Source: Hyposmocoma kahamanoa
Taxonomy: Eukaryota; Arthropoda; Insecta; Lepidoptera; Cosmopterigidae
Reading direction: 5' to 3'
NCBI RefSeq assembly: GCF_003589595.1
Contig: NW_020654748.1
Coordinates: 4,418,017-4,482,016 of the forward strand
DNA: 64,000 nt
In this document: positions 31,991 to 41,984 of the stretch, one piece after another
Numbering within the stretch: the stretch's first letter is position 1
Layout of the letters: each line of letters starts with the position of its first letter
The notes under the pieces: model-generated
What the model was told of the DNA's origin: nothing
The model's input: the letters and a program-made list of their open reading frames with translations, nothing else
The model's database searches: none
Position numbers and translations under genes: made by a program

Positions 31991-32428
31991 GGACAGAGGG
32001 CATCAAATTTTGCCGATTGCAGCGTACAGGTATGAAGTCCAAACTCTCGGATGAGACTCTTCGGCTAATGACTAAACGACGAGAAGACACTCGGGCCACT
32101 TCGTCAGAGCGGTCAGACCTCAACAAGAAGATTGATGATACGGCGCGACCTTCGGAGCTCCAGTACACCTCATTGAGGAGACGATAGTACGATACCGAGG
32201 GTCCAAAGTGTTCACTCAGCAGCTTGGAAGGAGTCACCTGACGAAGCTTGACACACGATGGTCGAACCATAACGTCGAAGCTGGAGATGCTCACCGAGAT
32301 AGAAAACTTCTATGGCCGGTTATACGCTGCACATGTTCCTCGTACCCTACACGACAACCACGATCCCAGAGCCGCCCGATGCGTCATAATATCGACGACC
32401 TACCAGATATCAGCCAGACGAGATCGTA

Positions 32429-33216
32429 TTGGCTCTAAAACAGCTCAAAAATGGAAAAGCCGCTGGTAAAGACGGAGTTACTTCAGAACTCCTGAAGTCT
32501 GGAGGAGTTCCAGTCATCAAGGAACTTCGGAACCTGTTTAACTCCGTCATTCAATGTGGGAGAGCTCCTAAAACGTGGATCTGGAGTCAATCAATGATCA
32601 CATTGACCCGAGACCCATAGTCGTAAATGGCGACGATCTTGAAGTTGTTTCCGAATACACTTACCTCGGGCAGATTCTGCAGTTAGGTAGAAACAATTTC
32701 GAGAAGGAAGCCAGGAGGAGGATTCAGTTTGCATGGGCAGCATTTGGGAAGCTACGTCGAGTCTTCTCGTCACCTATACCGCAAAGTCTGAAAACAAAGG
32801 TTTTCAATCAGTACCTCCTGCCTGTTATGATTTACGAAGCCGAGAAGTGGGCACTCACGATACGGCTAGTCCACCAATTTAAAGTCGCTCAGCGAGCTAT
32901 GGAACGGGCTATGCTCGGAGTTTCTCTGAAGGATAAAATTCGTAATGAGGTTATCCGACAGAGAACTAAGGTCACCGACATAGCTCGTGCAATAAGCAAG
33001 GTGAAGTGGCAGTGGGCTGGCCATATCTGTCGAAGAACCGATAGCCGATGGGGAAAACGAGTTCTAGAGTGGAGACCGCGACTCGCCAATCGTCGTGTAG
33101 GACGCCCTCCGGCCAGATGGAGTGACGACCTGCGAAAGGTAGCTGGCGGGAAATGGATGCGACAAGCTGAGGACCGGGCGAAATGGCGCACATTGGGGGA
33201 GGCCTATGTCCAGTAG
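32429..33216 (+). pseudogene. RTE reverse transcriptase, catalytic core deleted
   Basis: The N-terminal fingers are present: ALKQLKNGKAAGKDGVTSEL (32429 on), then VIKELRNLFNSVIQCGRAPK. At about 32600 the sequence jumps from 'TWIWSQS' to the thumb/C-terminus: DDLEVVSEYTYLGQILQLGR, WAAFGKLRRVFSS, QYLLPVMIYEAEKWAL, KIRNEVIRQRTKVTDIARAI, KWQWAGHICRR, GRPPARWSDDLRKVAG, ending LGEAYVQ at the stop before 33217. The palm, including the two-aspartate motif, is gone. The C-terminal 213-codon frame is otherwise uninterrupted, so the deletion probably preceded or closely followed insertion. Confidence 0.93.
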
Positions 33217-33263
33217 CGGACTGCGATAGGCTGATGATGATGATGATGATGATACTCGAGATA

Positions 33264-34326
33264 GAACTCTTTAGTCAATTATCAGCCGATAGTACTTTCG
33301 ATATCTGCTTGTTTTTATACTTAATAAAATATTTTTTTTAATTATAATAGTAAAATCAAACAAAAACCGTATGCTGGTAATACTTCGAACATTTATTCAT
33401 TAGGTTAGTTAGTCATTATATATAATGTTTGTTTTACTGGAGGTTTATTACACACAATGAAATTGCCACGGGATAAAAAGTGAAACATCGTTTTCGGGTT
33501 TTCCCAGCTTAGACAGTCTTTATCGGGTCCTAATAGAATCGATAAAGGCATGGACGTAAAAAATAAAATATAGTATATTGCGTTCAAGCTTCATATCATC
33601 TAAAGAGGATTATTTCCGGCCGTGCGGTGGACCCGTTAGGCATATCGTAGTTTGATGTTTCTTCGTGTATTATAGCATATGTGAAAAAATATGACTTTTG
33701 AATAAAAGGAATTTAGGAAATGAAAGTTATTTTTTCGGATCTGAATCCCATATATGTTTTGTCCAAACGAAACGGTAATAAATATGCTCAGCCGGCGGCG
33801 AAACAATAAGGTCATCCGAATTTGTCGTTTTTCCACTTTTCACAGTAAGCAGTTCGAAAGTACATGGATCACGCTAAAACGAATTTCAAACGTCACGTGG
33901 CAAATTCACAAAGAACGGCCGCACTTGTTCACTTTCCAAGTATCTCACACGAAAAGCCCACATCAATCAACGAGCGCGTTGATTGAGAATTGACCATCAA
34001 CTCATCCTCATCATCATCTCCTTATTTTCATATGACAACTCAGCCAACAACCACCAAGTCAGGGGACCACTTCAGACAATTAATTAAACAGATTTAAACT
34101 ACATCAGTGCCGCTGCGGCGTCAATTTGGATTGTCGTGTCATCAACTGACGTATCATTTGTAAACAAAGAACCTATGATGAAATAATTAATGCGATTCGT
34201 CGATGGCGTAATGAATCGTTTCTCTAATAATTAGAAAAGGACACTTAATATTAATTAAGATTTATCTCACATAGCTGATGAACTTAGTTTCATGTAAGGA
34301 TCATTTTACTTTTTATTTTATATATT
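33264..34326. other. Unassigned; one family C scrap
   Basis: 33714-33800 (aggaaatgaaagttattttttcggatctgaatcc) resembles the start of family C. A short palindrome caatcaacg/cgttgattg is at 33962-33983. The small frames at 33636-33993 lack features. Confidence 0.45.
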
Positions 34327-34545
34327 AACTGCCTCCGTGGCCGAACGGTTACCATGCCGGACTGCCACGCAGAGGTCCCAGGTTCAATTCCCGGGCCGGG
34401 CGAAATATTTGTATGGCCTACTTTTATTTCTCTCATGAGTTTGGATGTAATTTGTGGTTGTGTATGTGTGTGTCCATGGCACCCGCGACACAGGGTTTCC
34501 CTAGTGCGGGGCTATGTTGAGTGTGTGCGTTATTATTATTATTAT
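34327..34545 (+). mobile_element. tRNA-derived SINE, family S1, copy 2
   Basis: The best-preserved copy. Head with A-box gtggccgaacggttacc and B-box aggttcaattcccgg; body tggcctacttttatttctct, gagtttggatgtaatttgtg, gtccatggcacccgcgacac; tail gtgcggggctatgttgagtg, tgtgcgttattattattatt. The 89-codon frame at 34354-34623 spans the SINE and is not a gene. Confidence 0.93.
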
Positions 34546-34861
34546 TTCATTGTATGGGATGAAAAACATCGGAATCAAAAGTTGGTCAAATGTTATCACA
34601 CGCTTTTCATACAAAATGAATAAAATTGATTAATTTGTTTTAATGTCAGCTCACGCTGAACCAAAAAATTGACTATTCCAAAATTGTTTTCACAAGATAA
34701 GACTTAATGGTTCCATGGTTCCTAAGACAGTTTCCTTGTACCTTTTATGGTTTCGAATTTCTCCATACTGTCCCATTAAAAAACAAACTCTGCATATGTT
34801 TAAATTTTAATTGAATTGATTTTCAATTATTTTTATGTGAAAATACTCCACTAGTTTGTGA

Positions 34862-35112
34862 TTATAACAAAGATCGGACACTCAGAAAAATTCCTTCAAT
34901 CCGGCCGGATTGGAACCGGTGTTTTCTAGCATACCGTGCTAGATACTATACCACGGAACGAACCAGCGGACCTCACGAATTTTTCTATGTGCTTGCGTTA
35001 TATCTTTGTATTTGGTTTTTCAACGACTTTTTAGCCGTAGCGCCATCTATGAGAAATCTACGATATTTCGTCACCCAGTTAGATACCTTTACAGTTCCCA
35101 GCCCCGGCTAGA
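34862..35112 (-). repeat. Family G repeat with a tRNA-like core, copy 1
   Basis: acaaagatcggacactcaga ... aaaaattccttcaatccggc, ggattggaaccggtg (degraded tRNA T-arm), cggaacgaaccagcg, gaatttttctatgtgcttgc, atctttgtatttgg, gtagcgccatctatgagaaa. The ends acaaagat / atctttgt form an inverted pair around the tRNA-like part. Copies are at 44519, 51015 (deleted) and 51435. Confidence 0.8.
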
Positions 35113-35513
35113 GATCTGCATATATTCTTAAGGGTAATCAACAAGGAGATGTACAATGAGTTGGCTAAGCCTAAGAGTGAGCCAATTTTATTGTCCTTAT
35201 TGAATTCCACGTACAGAATCCCACAGGTGTAATTGAGTTTTTTGGGATTATCGAAATCTTTACCGGACCGTTGTGGAAAATCCCCTATTTGATATACCTT
35301 ATTAAGGACAGAGGGCGGGTCCATCAGGCTGGCCCCATACAATACGTGAATTGTCTTATACACCATTTCCGACGGTTTCACATAGTGAATTTTACTGATT
35401 TTTGTTGAGGCAAAACTTATACTCATAAACCTTTTGCTTGGTATATTATTGAAGTAATATATCATCTGAAATTCACATGGCGACTGGTTGTGAATGGAAT
35501 TCCCTGCCTGCAT
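35079..35513 (-). CDS. Unassigned 144-codon open frame
   Basis: The longest open frame not explained by a known transposon family. The first few codons come from a LINE end (35490-35513) and the last ten or so from the border of the family G repeat, so only about 120 codons (35110-35480) are new sequence. That part has mixed composition without runs: SPCEFQMIYYFNNIPSKRFM, then EMVYKTIHVLYGASLMDPPS, then LNYTCGILYVEFNKD. No motif, signal or membrane segment is evident, and I do not recognise a family. It could be a fragment of an unrecognised element or an old pseudogene. A real gene is unlikely given its edges. Confidence 0.2.
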   Translation of the reverse strand: MQAGNSIHNQSPCEFQMIYYFNNIPSKRFMSISFASTKISKIHYVKPSEMVYKTIHVLYGASLMDPPSVLNKVYQIGDFPQRSGKDFDNPKKLNYTCGILYVEFNKDNKIGSLLGLANSLYISLLITLKNICRSLAGAGNCKGI

Positions 35514-35640
35514 ACAATGTTACCCGAACTGTATAACTTAGGCCTTTTCAAGGCGAGAGTAACTAGAGATTATTTAGGTGTCCATGCTGCATCGTCCACC
35601 TCATCGTCACTTTCCATCAGTTGAGTTGGAGGTCAAATTG
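35490..35640 (+). pseudogene. LINE reverse transcriptase 3' end fragment
   Basis: gaatggaattccctgcctgc (WNSLP), ggccttttcaaggcgagagt (LFKARV), tccatgctgcatcgtccacc, tcatcgtcactttccatcag: the same end as 29735-29940, truncated at its 5' side. Confidence 0.75.
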
Positions 35641-35644
35641 TTTC

Positions 35645-35835
35645 TTAGGAAATGAAACTATTTTTGGGGATTGAAATCGCGTATATTTGTTTTTTCAAAC
35701 AAACCAACGTTTCGGGCCCTTTACAGGTCCCATGGTCACGGTTGAGTCAATCGAGGATTTAAATTGTTGGAAAAATAGTTTCATTTCCTATGTGTAACAA
35801 TCGTGAAAACCTAAAAACTCGATATATTTTTATAA
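35645..35835. mobile_element. Family C element, copy 3 (internally deleted)
   Basis: Left arm aggaaatgaaactatttttg, gaaatcgcgtatatttgttt, tttcaaacaaaccaacgttt, cccatggtcacggttgag. It then passes directly to the right end aatagtttcatttcctatgt, gtaacaatcgtgaaaaccta, aaaactcgata. The central part and most of the right arm are lost. Confidence 0.85.
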
Positions 35836-37167
35836 ATATATTTTTGTTATTTTAATAATTAAAATGCTAACAACAAACATTATCCTGTTTACTATAATTT
35901 TCACCACATTCTATTTACGTGCTGACAAATTATTATTTATGGCTATATAATAATTAAATATTATATAAATATTATATAATATTATATAAAATAATATGTA
36001 AATATTATTTGTCTTCCGTACCTATGCCTTAATCATGGCTTAATTCCTTCCACTATATTTACCATCTACATATTTAGATAGGTCAAATGAGGTTAGTTAT
36101 ACAATTCGAAAGGGAAGGCAACTTCCATATTAAATTAGGTCGATGGCCGCTTCTCGCCATTTCCATAAAAATAGCTTGCGCATCGATTTTCTGCATTAGC
36201 AGAAAATCGATGCGCGGACATAATACACTGAAGAGGGGGCTTGTACTCTTTTATAAATACAAATATTTGTTGATACTAAAAAAACTTCAAAAATATCACT
36301 TGTCTATTCCGACTATTTATTGTATTTTTGACAGCTTTAATTATAATCAATTAGTGATGTTTTAATGCGTTTCCGAATCGATTTTTTTATAACAATCGAT
36401 TTTATTTATGAAGAAGTTTAAACCGTGCTTGTGAGCGAGTTAAAAAAAAAGATATTGTCTGATTGGGATCGTGATATTGCGTTTGACAACTTGTGTACTC
36501 AAGAATTAATAAATATTGTTAAGAATCTGACGATTCATTATAATAAACAATAAGGATTTATTATAATTTTTTTATAATTTATGAGACAGGTACAAAGTTT
36601 ATCAACTTGAATGATCTTAGTTACATAATTTGTTGGCTCGATAAATATCGGAGCTAAAGAGCACGTCGCTTCACTAAAATTAAAAATAAAGGAGTCATGA
36701 AGTATTGCATTTGTTGTCTAATGGTTGTATGTCAATAATTACGGAACTTCGGAGGCATGCATATGCCAAAAGTTAAATAAATGGATGGACGGAGTATACT
36801 TAAAATAACAACGTCGTGTTTTGCTTATCAATGACATTCAAATAAAAGCTCGAAGAGTCTAGTTTAACTCAACAACATCTTTAAGCTCGTAGGCTGGAGA
36901 CTCGTGTTGCATATTCAAGAGTCACTCGCTCGGGCGAAAGTGGCCTGATGTTGCCTTTGGCTCGAAACTGCTCGTGTAGGCAAAACCGTTGACGTAACTG
37001 CATTTACGTCATAAAACTAAACAGGGTGTTGTTCAAAAAAGTTTATTTGATGCTTGTTGTACCAAATCATTTATATTGTACAGAATATACTAATGTGAGT
37101 GTGCCCATGAGTTCCATCAGCGCATTCCGCCGCTCGGCACTTCGACCATCGAGTCTAGTAGCTTGTG
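35836..37167. other. Unassigned; contains a perfect palindrome
   Basis: 35940-36010 is AT-rich with simple ATATTAT repetition. The 92-codon frame at 36087-36365 runs straight through the palindrome at 36178-36215 and has no protein features. Nothing else is recognised. Confidence 0.5.
36178..36215. other. Perfect 17-bp hairpin, 4-nt loop
   Basis: gcgcatcgattttctgc, loop atta, exact reverse complement. Confidence 0.95.
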
Positions 37168-37447
37168 CAAGGTCCATCTAAAGGAGGACATATTTCTACA
37201 TATTTCTGCCGCCATACAGTAATGTGAATATTATAGCGTTTCGATTTTGAATGCTAAGGGTGCTGGTGAAATTACAGGCACATGGAAATTTTCAACTTTT
37301 AGCTCAGATTGACGGGTGCATTGGAAATACTCCTCAGATCTTTGCGATATAAAACTCAAAGCGACACTTTTAAGGACAGTATGGACAAGTGTATTGCTTA
37401 CCACCAGGTGCACGAGTCTTGACACGTCACTTGACATAATAAAATAA
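37168..37447 (-). repeat. Family A repeat, copy 8
   Basis: Reverse copy: ttctgccgccatacagtaat, ggtgctggtgaaattacagg, cctcagatctttgcgat, gcttaccaccaggtgcacga, gtcacttgacataata. Confidence 0.85.
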
Positions 37448-37489
37448 AAATAGACTTGGTCGATATACCCTACAGGTGTAATATGCGCT

Positions 37490-37760
37490 TTTCGCTATCT
37501 TTTAATATGCGCACTGCCCAGGAATGGAATTACCAGCTTGCGACTGTTTCTGAGCACTTATCTGCAACCCAAATATCTTTATGATGCGACTGAATAGGTA
37601 TGGGTAGGAAGTGGGAAGTAGAAACTGCAACAGCCAAAAGACGATCCGGTAGACCCCAGACCATTTGGAAAGGAACCGTCCAAAGAGACTTGAAGACGAT
37701 GGCGTGTGCGGACTAGAATGGCCGACCCCAAAAGAAATGAGACATAAAGCCAGAACAAAG
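37490..37760 (+). pseudogene. LINE C-terminal scrap
   Basis: 'AKRRSGRPQTIWKGTVQRDL' then 'KTM' around 37630-37700 resembles the G-R-P-x-x-x-W-x-x-x-V-x-x-D-L motif near the C-terminus of RTE-like polyproteins (compare GRPPARWSDDLRKVAG in the RTE here). Frame breaks surround it. Confidence 0.45.
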
Positions 37761-38924
37761 AAGAGGCGACTGAATAGGTGTCTTCTAGGCGAGCTCGTCC
37801 CGTCGTAGACCCTATGTTTGCCTCAATGTTAGGTCACTACCACTTATTTTCTTTATTTGCCCTTTGTTCTTGAATGTCAAAAGCAAATCCATCTTTTAAA
37901 AAAAAAGTGTTGGAAACCCAGAATACTCTATCTCTCTTCTTTATCTAATATCTTTTCCAGAAAATTATCAAATGTTTGTAAAATGAATCGAGTTTTAATA
38001 GAGGCACCATTCAATGTGCCCTGAAAAATTTACTACTTATGACAGTTAACGAGTAGAGAAATGTTATACAAGTTTGATTTGATGACACGCATCAAATTTG
38101 TCGCGGTTTTGCATTTTGATAACTCTGTTAATCGCTCGTGGTGGAATTAGCATAAAAGGCGCACAGCACTCGGTGTATGGAGCTCGTTAGTGTGTAAAAT
38201 AATTGGTTTATTTGTATGAACACCGATTATTTACAAAAGCTGATAATTAAATAAAATTCCACTGTCGGCAGACATATCAAGGAGCTAACAAATTATATAG
38301 GATATTTTAAATTGAACATAGCAATAAAACAAATTTACCACAAGTAGGAATGTAACGTTAGGATAAGAGTGAATGACGAGAGTGAAGGTAAGGAATGAGT
38401 GAGAGAATGAAGAAGAATAATGGTGGCTGGTGAATAGCGGTTGGACAGAGAGTCACGTTCACGTCTCATGTTTTTAACACAATTTAAAAAATAAAGAAGA
38501 AGAAGGTATGAGCCGAATTTAACCGTCAAGAAAGTTATTTCCCTTACATATAACTAGGATAATTTTAGTGCACAGCCTCAAAAACACAATTAAGAACGTG
38601 GCGATAGAATGCGAGTGAATGACGAGAGTGAAGGACAGAAATGAGTGAGTGAGAGAATGAGAAGGAAGATTGGTGGTGGGGAAGCAGAGACGAGAGAGAG
38701 ATTTTTTGATGTCACGGGTGCCTCATGTTTTTTTGTTATAAAATTGAAAAGAAATAAAAGAAGAAGTTACGAGCCAAAATTTAGGAATTTCATTACAACG
38801 GAGAACTTACCACCCCTTGCCACATATATTTCGAGGAATATTATATTTATAAATCAAACGTCTCTAAACGATGATTCTTAACATAGACTTACGTACACAG
38901 AACCGATAACTAGGTAAATAACTA
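37761..38924. repeat. Diverged direct duplication, 246-bp offset
   Basis: 38367-38520 and 38613-38790 share gagtgaatgacgagagtgaa, gg, then aatgagtgagagaatgaga, ggtggctggtgaa/ggtggtggggaag, ctcatgtttttaa, aagaagaagg and gagcc in the same order. The rest of the interval has nothing recognised; the 64- and 78-codon frames here are within the duplication. Confidence 0.7.
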
Positions 38925-39805
38925 AGTAAAGTTCGTCCAGGGTACTGCTAACGTATCTATTTCTATGGTGAATCATTAATGTGAGCATTAGGGTCACCTC
39001 GCATTGCCGCAGCCAGGCGACGCGACGCTGCGATGCATGAAACGAGCAGCCCCATATCTTTCTACATTAGTTTTGATTATAATGACTCTCTCTATCGACC
39101 GTTAGGGTATACGAGAAAGGCACTATCACCTGTGCGGGCACAGGAACCTTATAAGTTCAATTTCTGACCCCAGATTACAAGGTTGTCACAGAGAGGCTAG
39201 TGCCTCGGGTGAGCCACCCCAGGTGCACGTACCTTTCTATTTTACAAATAGGTACCGAAGCTGTAGGCACGCACACTTACCGCTGCGCGTTGCATAACTG
39301 GCGGTTACCACAGCTAGTAGCTAAGATAAAGTTTATGTTGGATTGCAAGAAAAGAGCAATCCAATATAAAAATTTATCCACTACAAGATAAAGTTACGTT
39401 ACTTTGAACAAAAAATTGAAAAACGGTTTCTGGCGCCGAGCTACGCAGTGAGCACTTAGCAAAATGCTACTCAGCAGCTTATGCTCCCACGGGTAATGCA
39501 AAGTGCAACTTAGAGTCTGAACAATAAGGTATATTTCTTTGAAAGGCTGACAGCTGCTGAGCAATGTCGATCTGCGTAGAACAAACTTTGGACATAGCAA
39601 TTCAATATAGAACTTTGTCCTAAATAATTACGTCGCGTCGCTTCAGTGCAACTATTTGAGACCATCACTACTGCGTTCAGGTTTCAGGTGCCTCTCAGAA
39701 TATTACGATTTAAAGTAAAGTAAATTTTAAGTAGATTAATGTAAATTATGAGTAGGTCTGCAACTGTAAGGAATGGGTAGGCGTGTCCCTTACCATCATC
39801 GAAAT
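38925..39805 (-). repeat. Family A repeat, copy 9, split by a 678-bp insertion
   Basis: Left piece 38935-38990 (gttcgtccagggtactgcta, atcattaatgtgagcatta); right piece 39669-39805 (tactgcgttcaggtttc, gtgcctctcagaatattac, gcgtgtcccttaccatc). Intact copies read gtgagcattactgcg across the junction. The insertion is listed next. Confidence 0.85.
38991..39668. mobile_element. 678-bp TA-flanked insertion in family A
   Basis: TA at 38989-38990 and 39669-39670. Removing the insert and one TA restores gcattactgcg as in other family A copies. The ends are weakly inverted: left gcagccaggcgacgcgacgc, right (complement) gcactgaagcgacgcgacgt. The small frames at 39200-39600 have no features. It is a non-autonomous element; the class is unresolved. 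Confidence 0.75.
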
Positions 39806-39811
39806 GAGTTA

Positions 39812-40018
39812 CCGAAAAGTGCGCGAAACCAAATTCATCCCCTAGTTTGCCACCCTTAAAGGTGGAATATTTTCTTCAATTTTAAATGGGGTACCCTCTT
39901 TTCAACAAAAAAATAATCATCAAAATCGGTTCACAGGTGCCAGAGTTATCGCGTAACACACGTACAAAAAAAACCAGTCGAATTGAGAACCCCTTCCTTT
40001 TTTGAAGACGGTTAAAAA
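39812..40018 (-). repeat. Family J repeat, copy 4
   Basis: agtgcgcgaaaccaaattca, cccctagtttgccaccctta, ggggtaccctcttttcaaca, atcaaaatcggttcacagg, cgaattgagaaccccttcct. It is a close relative of 16705-16985. Confidence 0.9.
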
Positions 40019-41090
40019 AGTACAGTAAATCTTCAAATTTATTACAGTCAACTCTATTACACGACTTAGAGGCGTACTTAAATCCTACGTATTTTTATTC
40101 CCGTCCCGAATTACCACTCAGAATGTTTTATTCTTGTCACCTCCGAAATGAATAAAGCACATTTTAAACTTCGAACAGGAAATCGACCTAACACCTTTTA
40201 CGGTTTGTCGAAGTTGGTCAATCAAACCGCTCTGACGTCATTATGATCCTCCAGTGGCTAGGTCAACTCCCAAACTCCAATTTAAAATACTTACTCAACT
40301 TGAAACTAGAAGGTTTCGGTCCGCCGTAATGTAAAATCCAGCGATGTAAGTTTGACTTATATCTAAGGCCATTGTTATTGAGGACGTAAACTCAATTCCG
40401 TCGGACATTTTGTTACATATAAAAGCCGCTTGGATTTATTCTCCAGCCGCCAAACGTCTGCTTTTTCTCACAGGCGCGAAGCAATTTTCGTTAAGAGCCC
40501 GTATCTGGTCTTGCTTCAGACAGTAACCTTAACTTTTTTCCCCATGTTATTTATTTATTCCATGCTTAGTGTACAGAGTTTATGTCCCCATTAAAAATTT
40601 GGTCATGACGTTTTTATCCGAGGGCTCGTCGTTCTAATTTGAATAAATTATCTCTCTAAATTTTTTGGATGCTCGTATTTAAAGAAGTGGAGAGGGTTTT
40701 GGGAAACGAGGTTATTATTCACGTTTTTAATTAAATTTAATATAAGGGCTTTTTGCCTAATTTAATCTTGTGTGAAAAACAGTAAATCGTATTCATTTTA
40801 TTTGGTTGTGTAATCAAATTAAATTGAGCAGCGGTGCCCTTAGTTTAAAAAAATCTTTGATTAATTTCACAAAATTTTTACGATTGTATTTACGCAAAAT
40901 GTCCTCGTACTCCATAGAATGTTTATTCACTATTATGATAAGCCGTTCAATGATCGGAATAATCCCTTACTTACATACATAATCCCACAGTCTGTTCGCG
41001 CAGTTTACCTACAAAATACTCCAATAATGCCTCTAGAGGTTTTCGATACAGCCGGTTGAGTATATTGAAAACGATATATTGTTTGCATTT
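40019..41090. other. No gene seen; possible core promoter
   Basis: No repeat match. 40190-40520 is less AT-rich than its surroundings and holds a CRE palindrome and TATA box (next entry). Confidence 0.4.
40233..40480 (+). promoter_or_regulatory. Possible core promoter (CRE plus TATA box)
   Basis: A perfect TGACGTCA (CREB/ATF site) at 40233-40240 and TATAAAAG at 40418-40425. This is followed about 45 bp downstream by a pyrimidine-rich tract ending in CAG (ctgctttttctcacag, 40459-40474) that resembles a splice acceptor. No open frame of useful length follows. The arrangement may be chance. Confidence 0.2.
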
Positions 41091-41098
41091 GATATAAC

Positions 41099-41581
41099 CA
41101 TCGAGTATATAACCAGAAATAGAGACGACATAAGGGCCATATATTCCTGGTAACATATTAGCGATACAGCTCTTATAAATATCAACACTCATTTGCACTG
41201 AAATATAGACAGGCCAACTACTGACCTGTGTATACGTCTCCGTATATTCCAAAAAATATTCCCTGTTTATTGTAATAAAGATAATATCTCTAAGAATGCC
41301 GTGCTATTATTATCATTATTATCGTATTTATTTTAAACTCTCGCCTCTCTCTCTCTTATTATTATTATTATTATTATTATAGCAAAGCTCAAGTTAACTG
41401 GTCAATTTGAATTGAAGTAGTTGACGACACCCATTGACGACACCCGTCAATTGTTTCGAACTCGGACTAGTCAATTCTTCTTTCAAATTCGGAGCGCAGT
41501 TGTCACAGTACTGATACGGCAGAATAGTTTTCAAACAAATTAAATGACATTTAGTCTCTATTTCTGGTTATATACTCGATG
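41099..41581 (+). mobile_element. Family M element, copy 1, with 8-bp target duplication
   Basis: Terminal inverted repeats of about 28 bp start CATCGAGTATATAACCAGAA at 41099 and end with its complement at 41581. Both sides have GATATAAC (41091-41098 and 41582-41589). Body as in copy 2 (63391-63911): gggccatatattcctggtaa, gatacagctcttataaatat, aataaagataatatctcta. The region after atgccgtgctat, where copy 2 encodes the zinc-finger start, is replaced by CT/TTA microsatellite (41334-41385). The 93-codon minus frame at 40971-41252 overlaps it and is not a gene. Confidence 0.9.
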
Positions 41582-41984
41582 GATATAACGGTCCTATTGG
41601 CTGAAATAATAAAAAATAATAGCAGAGCTAAAACTAAACCGCGTCTCCATTAACGATGGTATGGGGGCATATAAAGTTATTGCATATTAGGTACGAAGGA
41701 AAATCTGTGCTCTTTCAGAGAACACAAAATCTTTTATTGGAGAAGTTTTTAGATCGTGTCGAGTCGTAAAACACACTCGAAATATATGCCTGTGAAAATG
41801 CACAGATGTGAGTAAAATTCGGAGTTTTCATACACAATATCTATGTTGCGACTTTTGCGGTAAACTCGCATTGCTAGCTAGAGATGGGCAAGTGTTCGGA
41901 TTTTAGCCCGGCGCTTTGTTAACACCGTTTCAATCAGGTTAAAATCCTTTAATGCTCGAAGCTGAGGGCAAAAACTATATGTGA
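41582..41984. other. Unassigned
   Basis: No gene or repeat recognised. Confidence 0.5.

Larger units (their letters stand above)
30125..33251 (+). mobile_element. RTE-clade non-LTR retrotransposon with 12-bp target duplication
   Basis: The direct repeat ATACTCGAGATA lies immediately outside both ends (30113-30124 and 33252-33263). The 5' leader starts tggggatgtaaggaagc; the 3' end is an ATG/TGA microsatellite (ctgatgatgatgatgatgat) after the stop codon, the usual RTE ending. It encodes an apurinic-type endonuclease then a reverse transcriptase, both defective. A 610-bp element lies inside the endonuclease part (30962-31571), and a large piece of the reverse transcriptase is deleted near 32600. 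The protein tail matches what I know of lepidopteran endonuclease-reverse transcriptases (HmRTE-e01-like). It is dead but structurally complete at both ends. Confidence 0.95.

Noticed and set aside
34327..34400. tRNA gene at the SINE head
   Set aside because: A- and B-boxes are present but the segment continues into the conserved SINE body seen in four places.
34354..34623. 89-codon plus-strand frame
   Set aside because: Lies in SINE S1; the same frame is not open in the other three copies.
35940..36010. AT palindrome-like tract
   Set aside because: Low-complexity ATATTAT repetition; pairing is expected from composition.
36087..36365. 92-codon frame as a gene
   Set aside because: Contains a perfect 38-bp palindrome and no recognisable domain.
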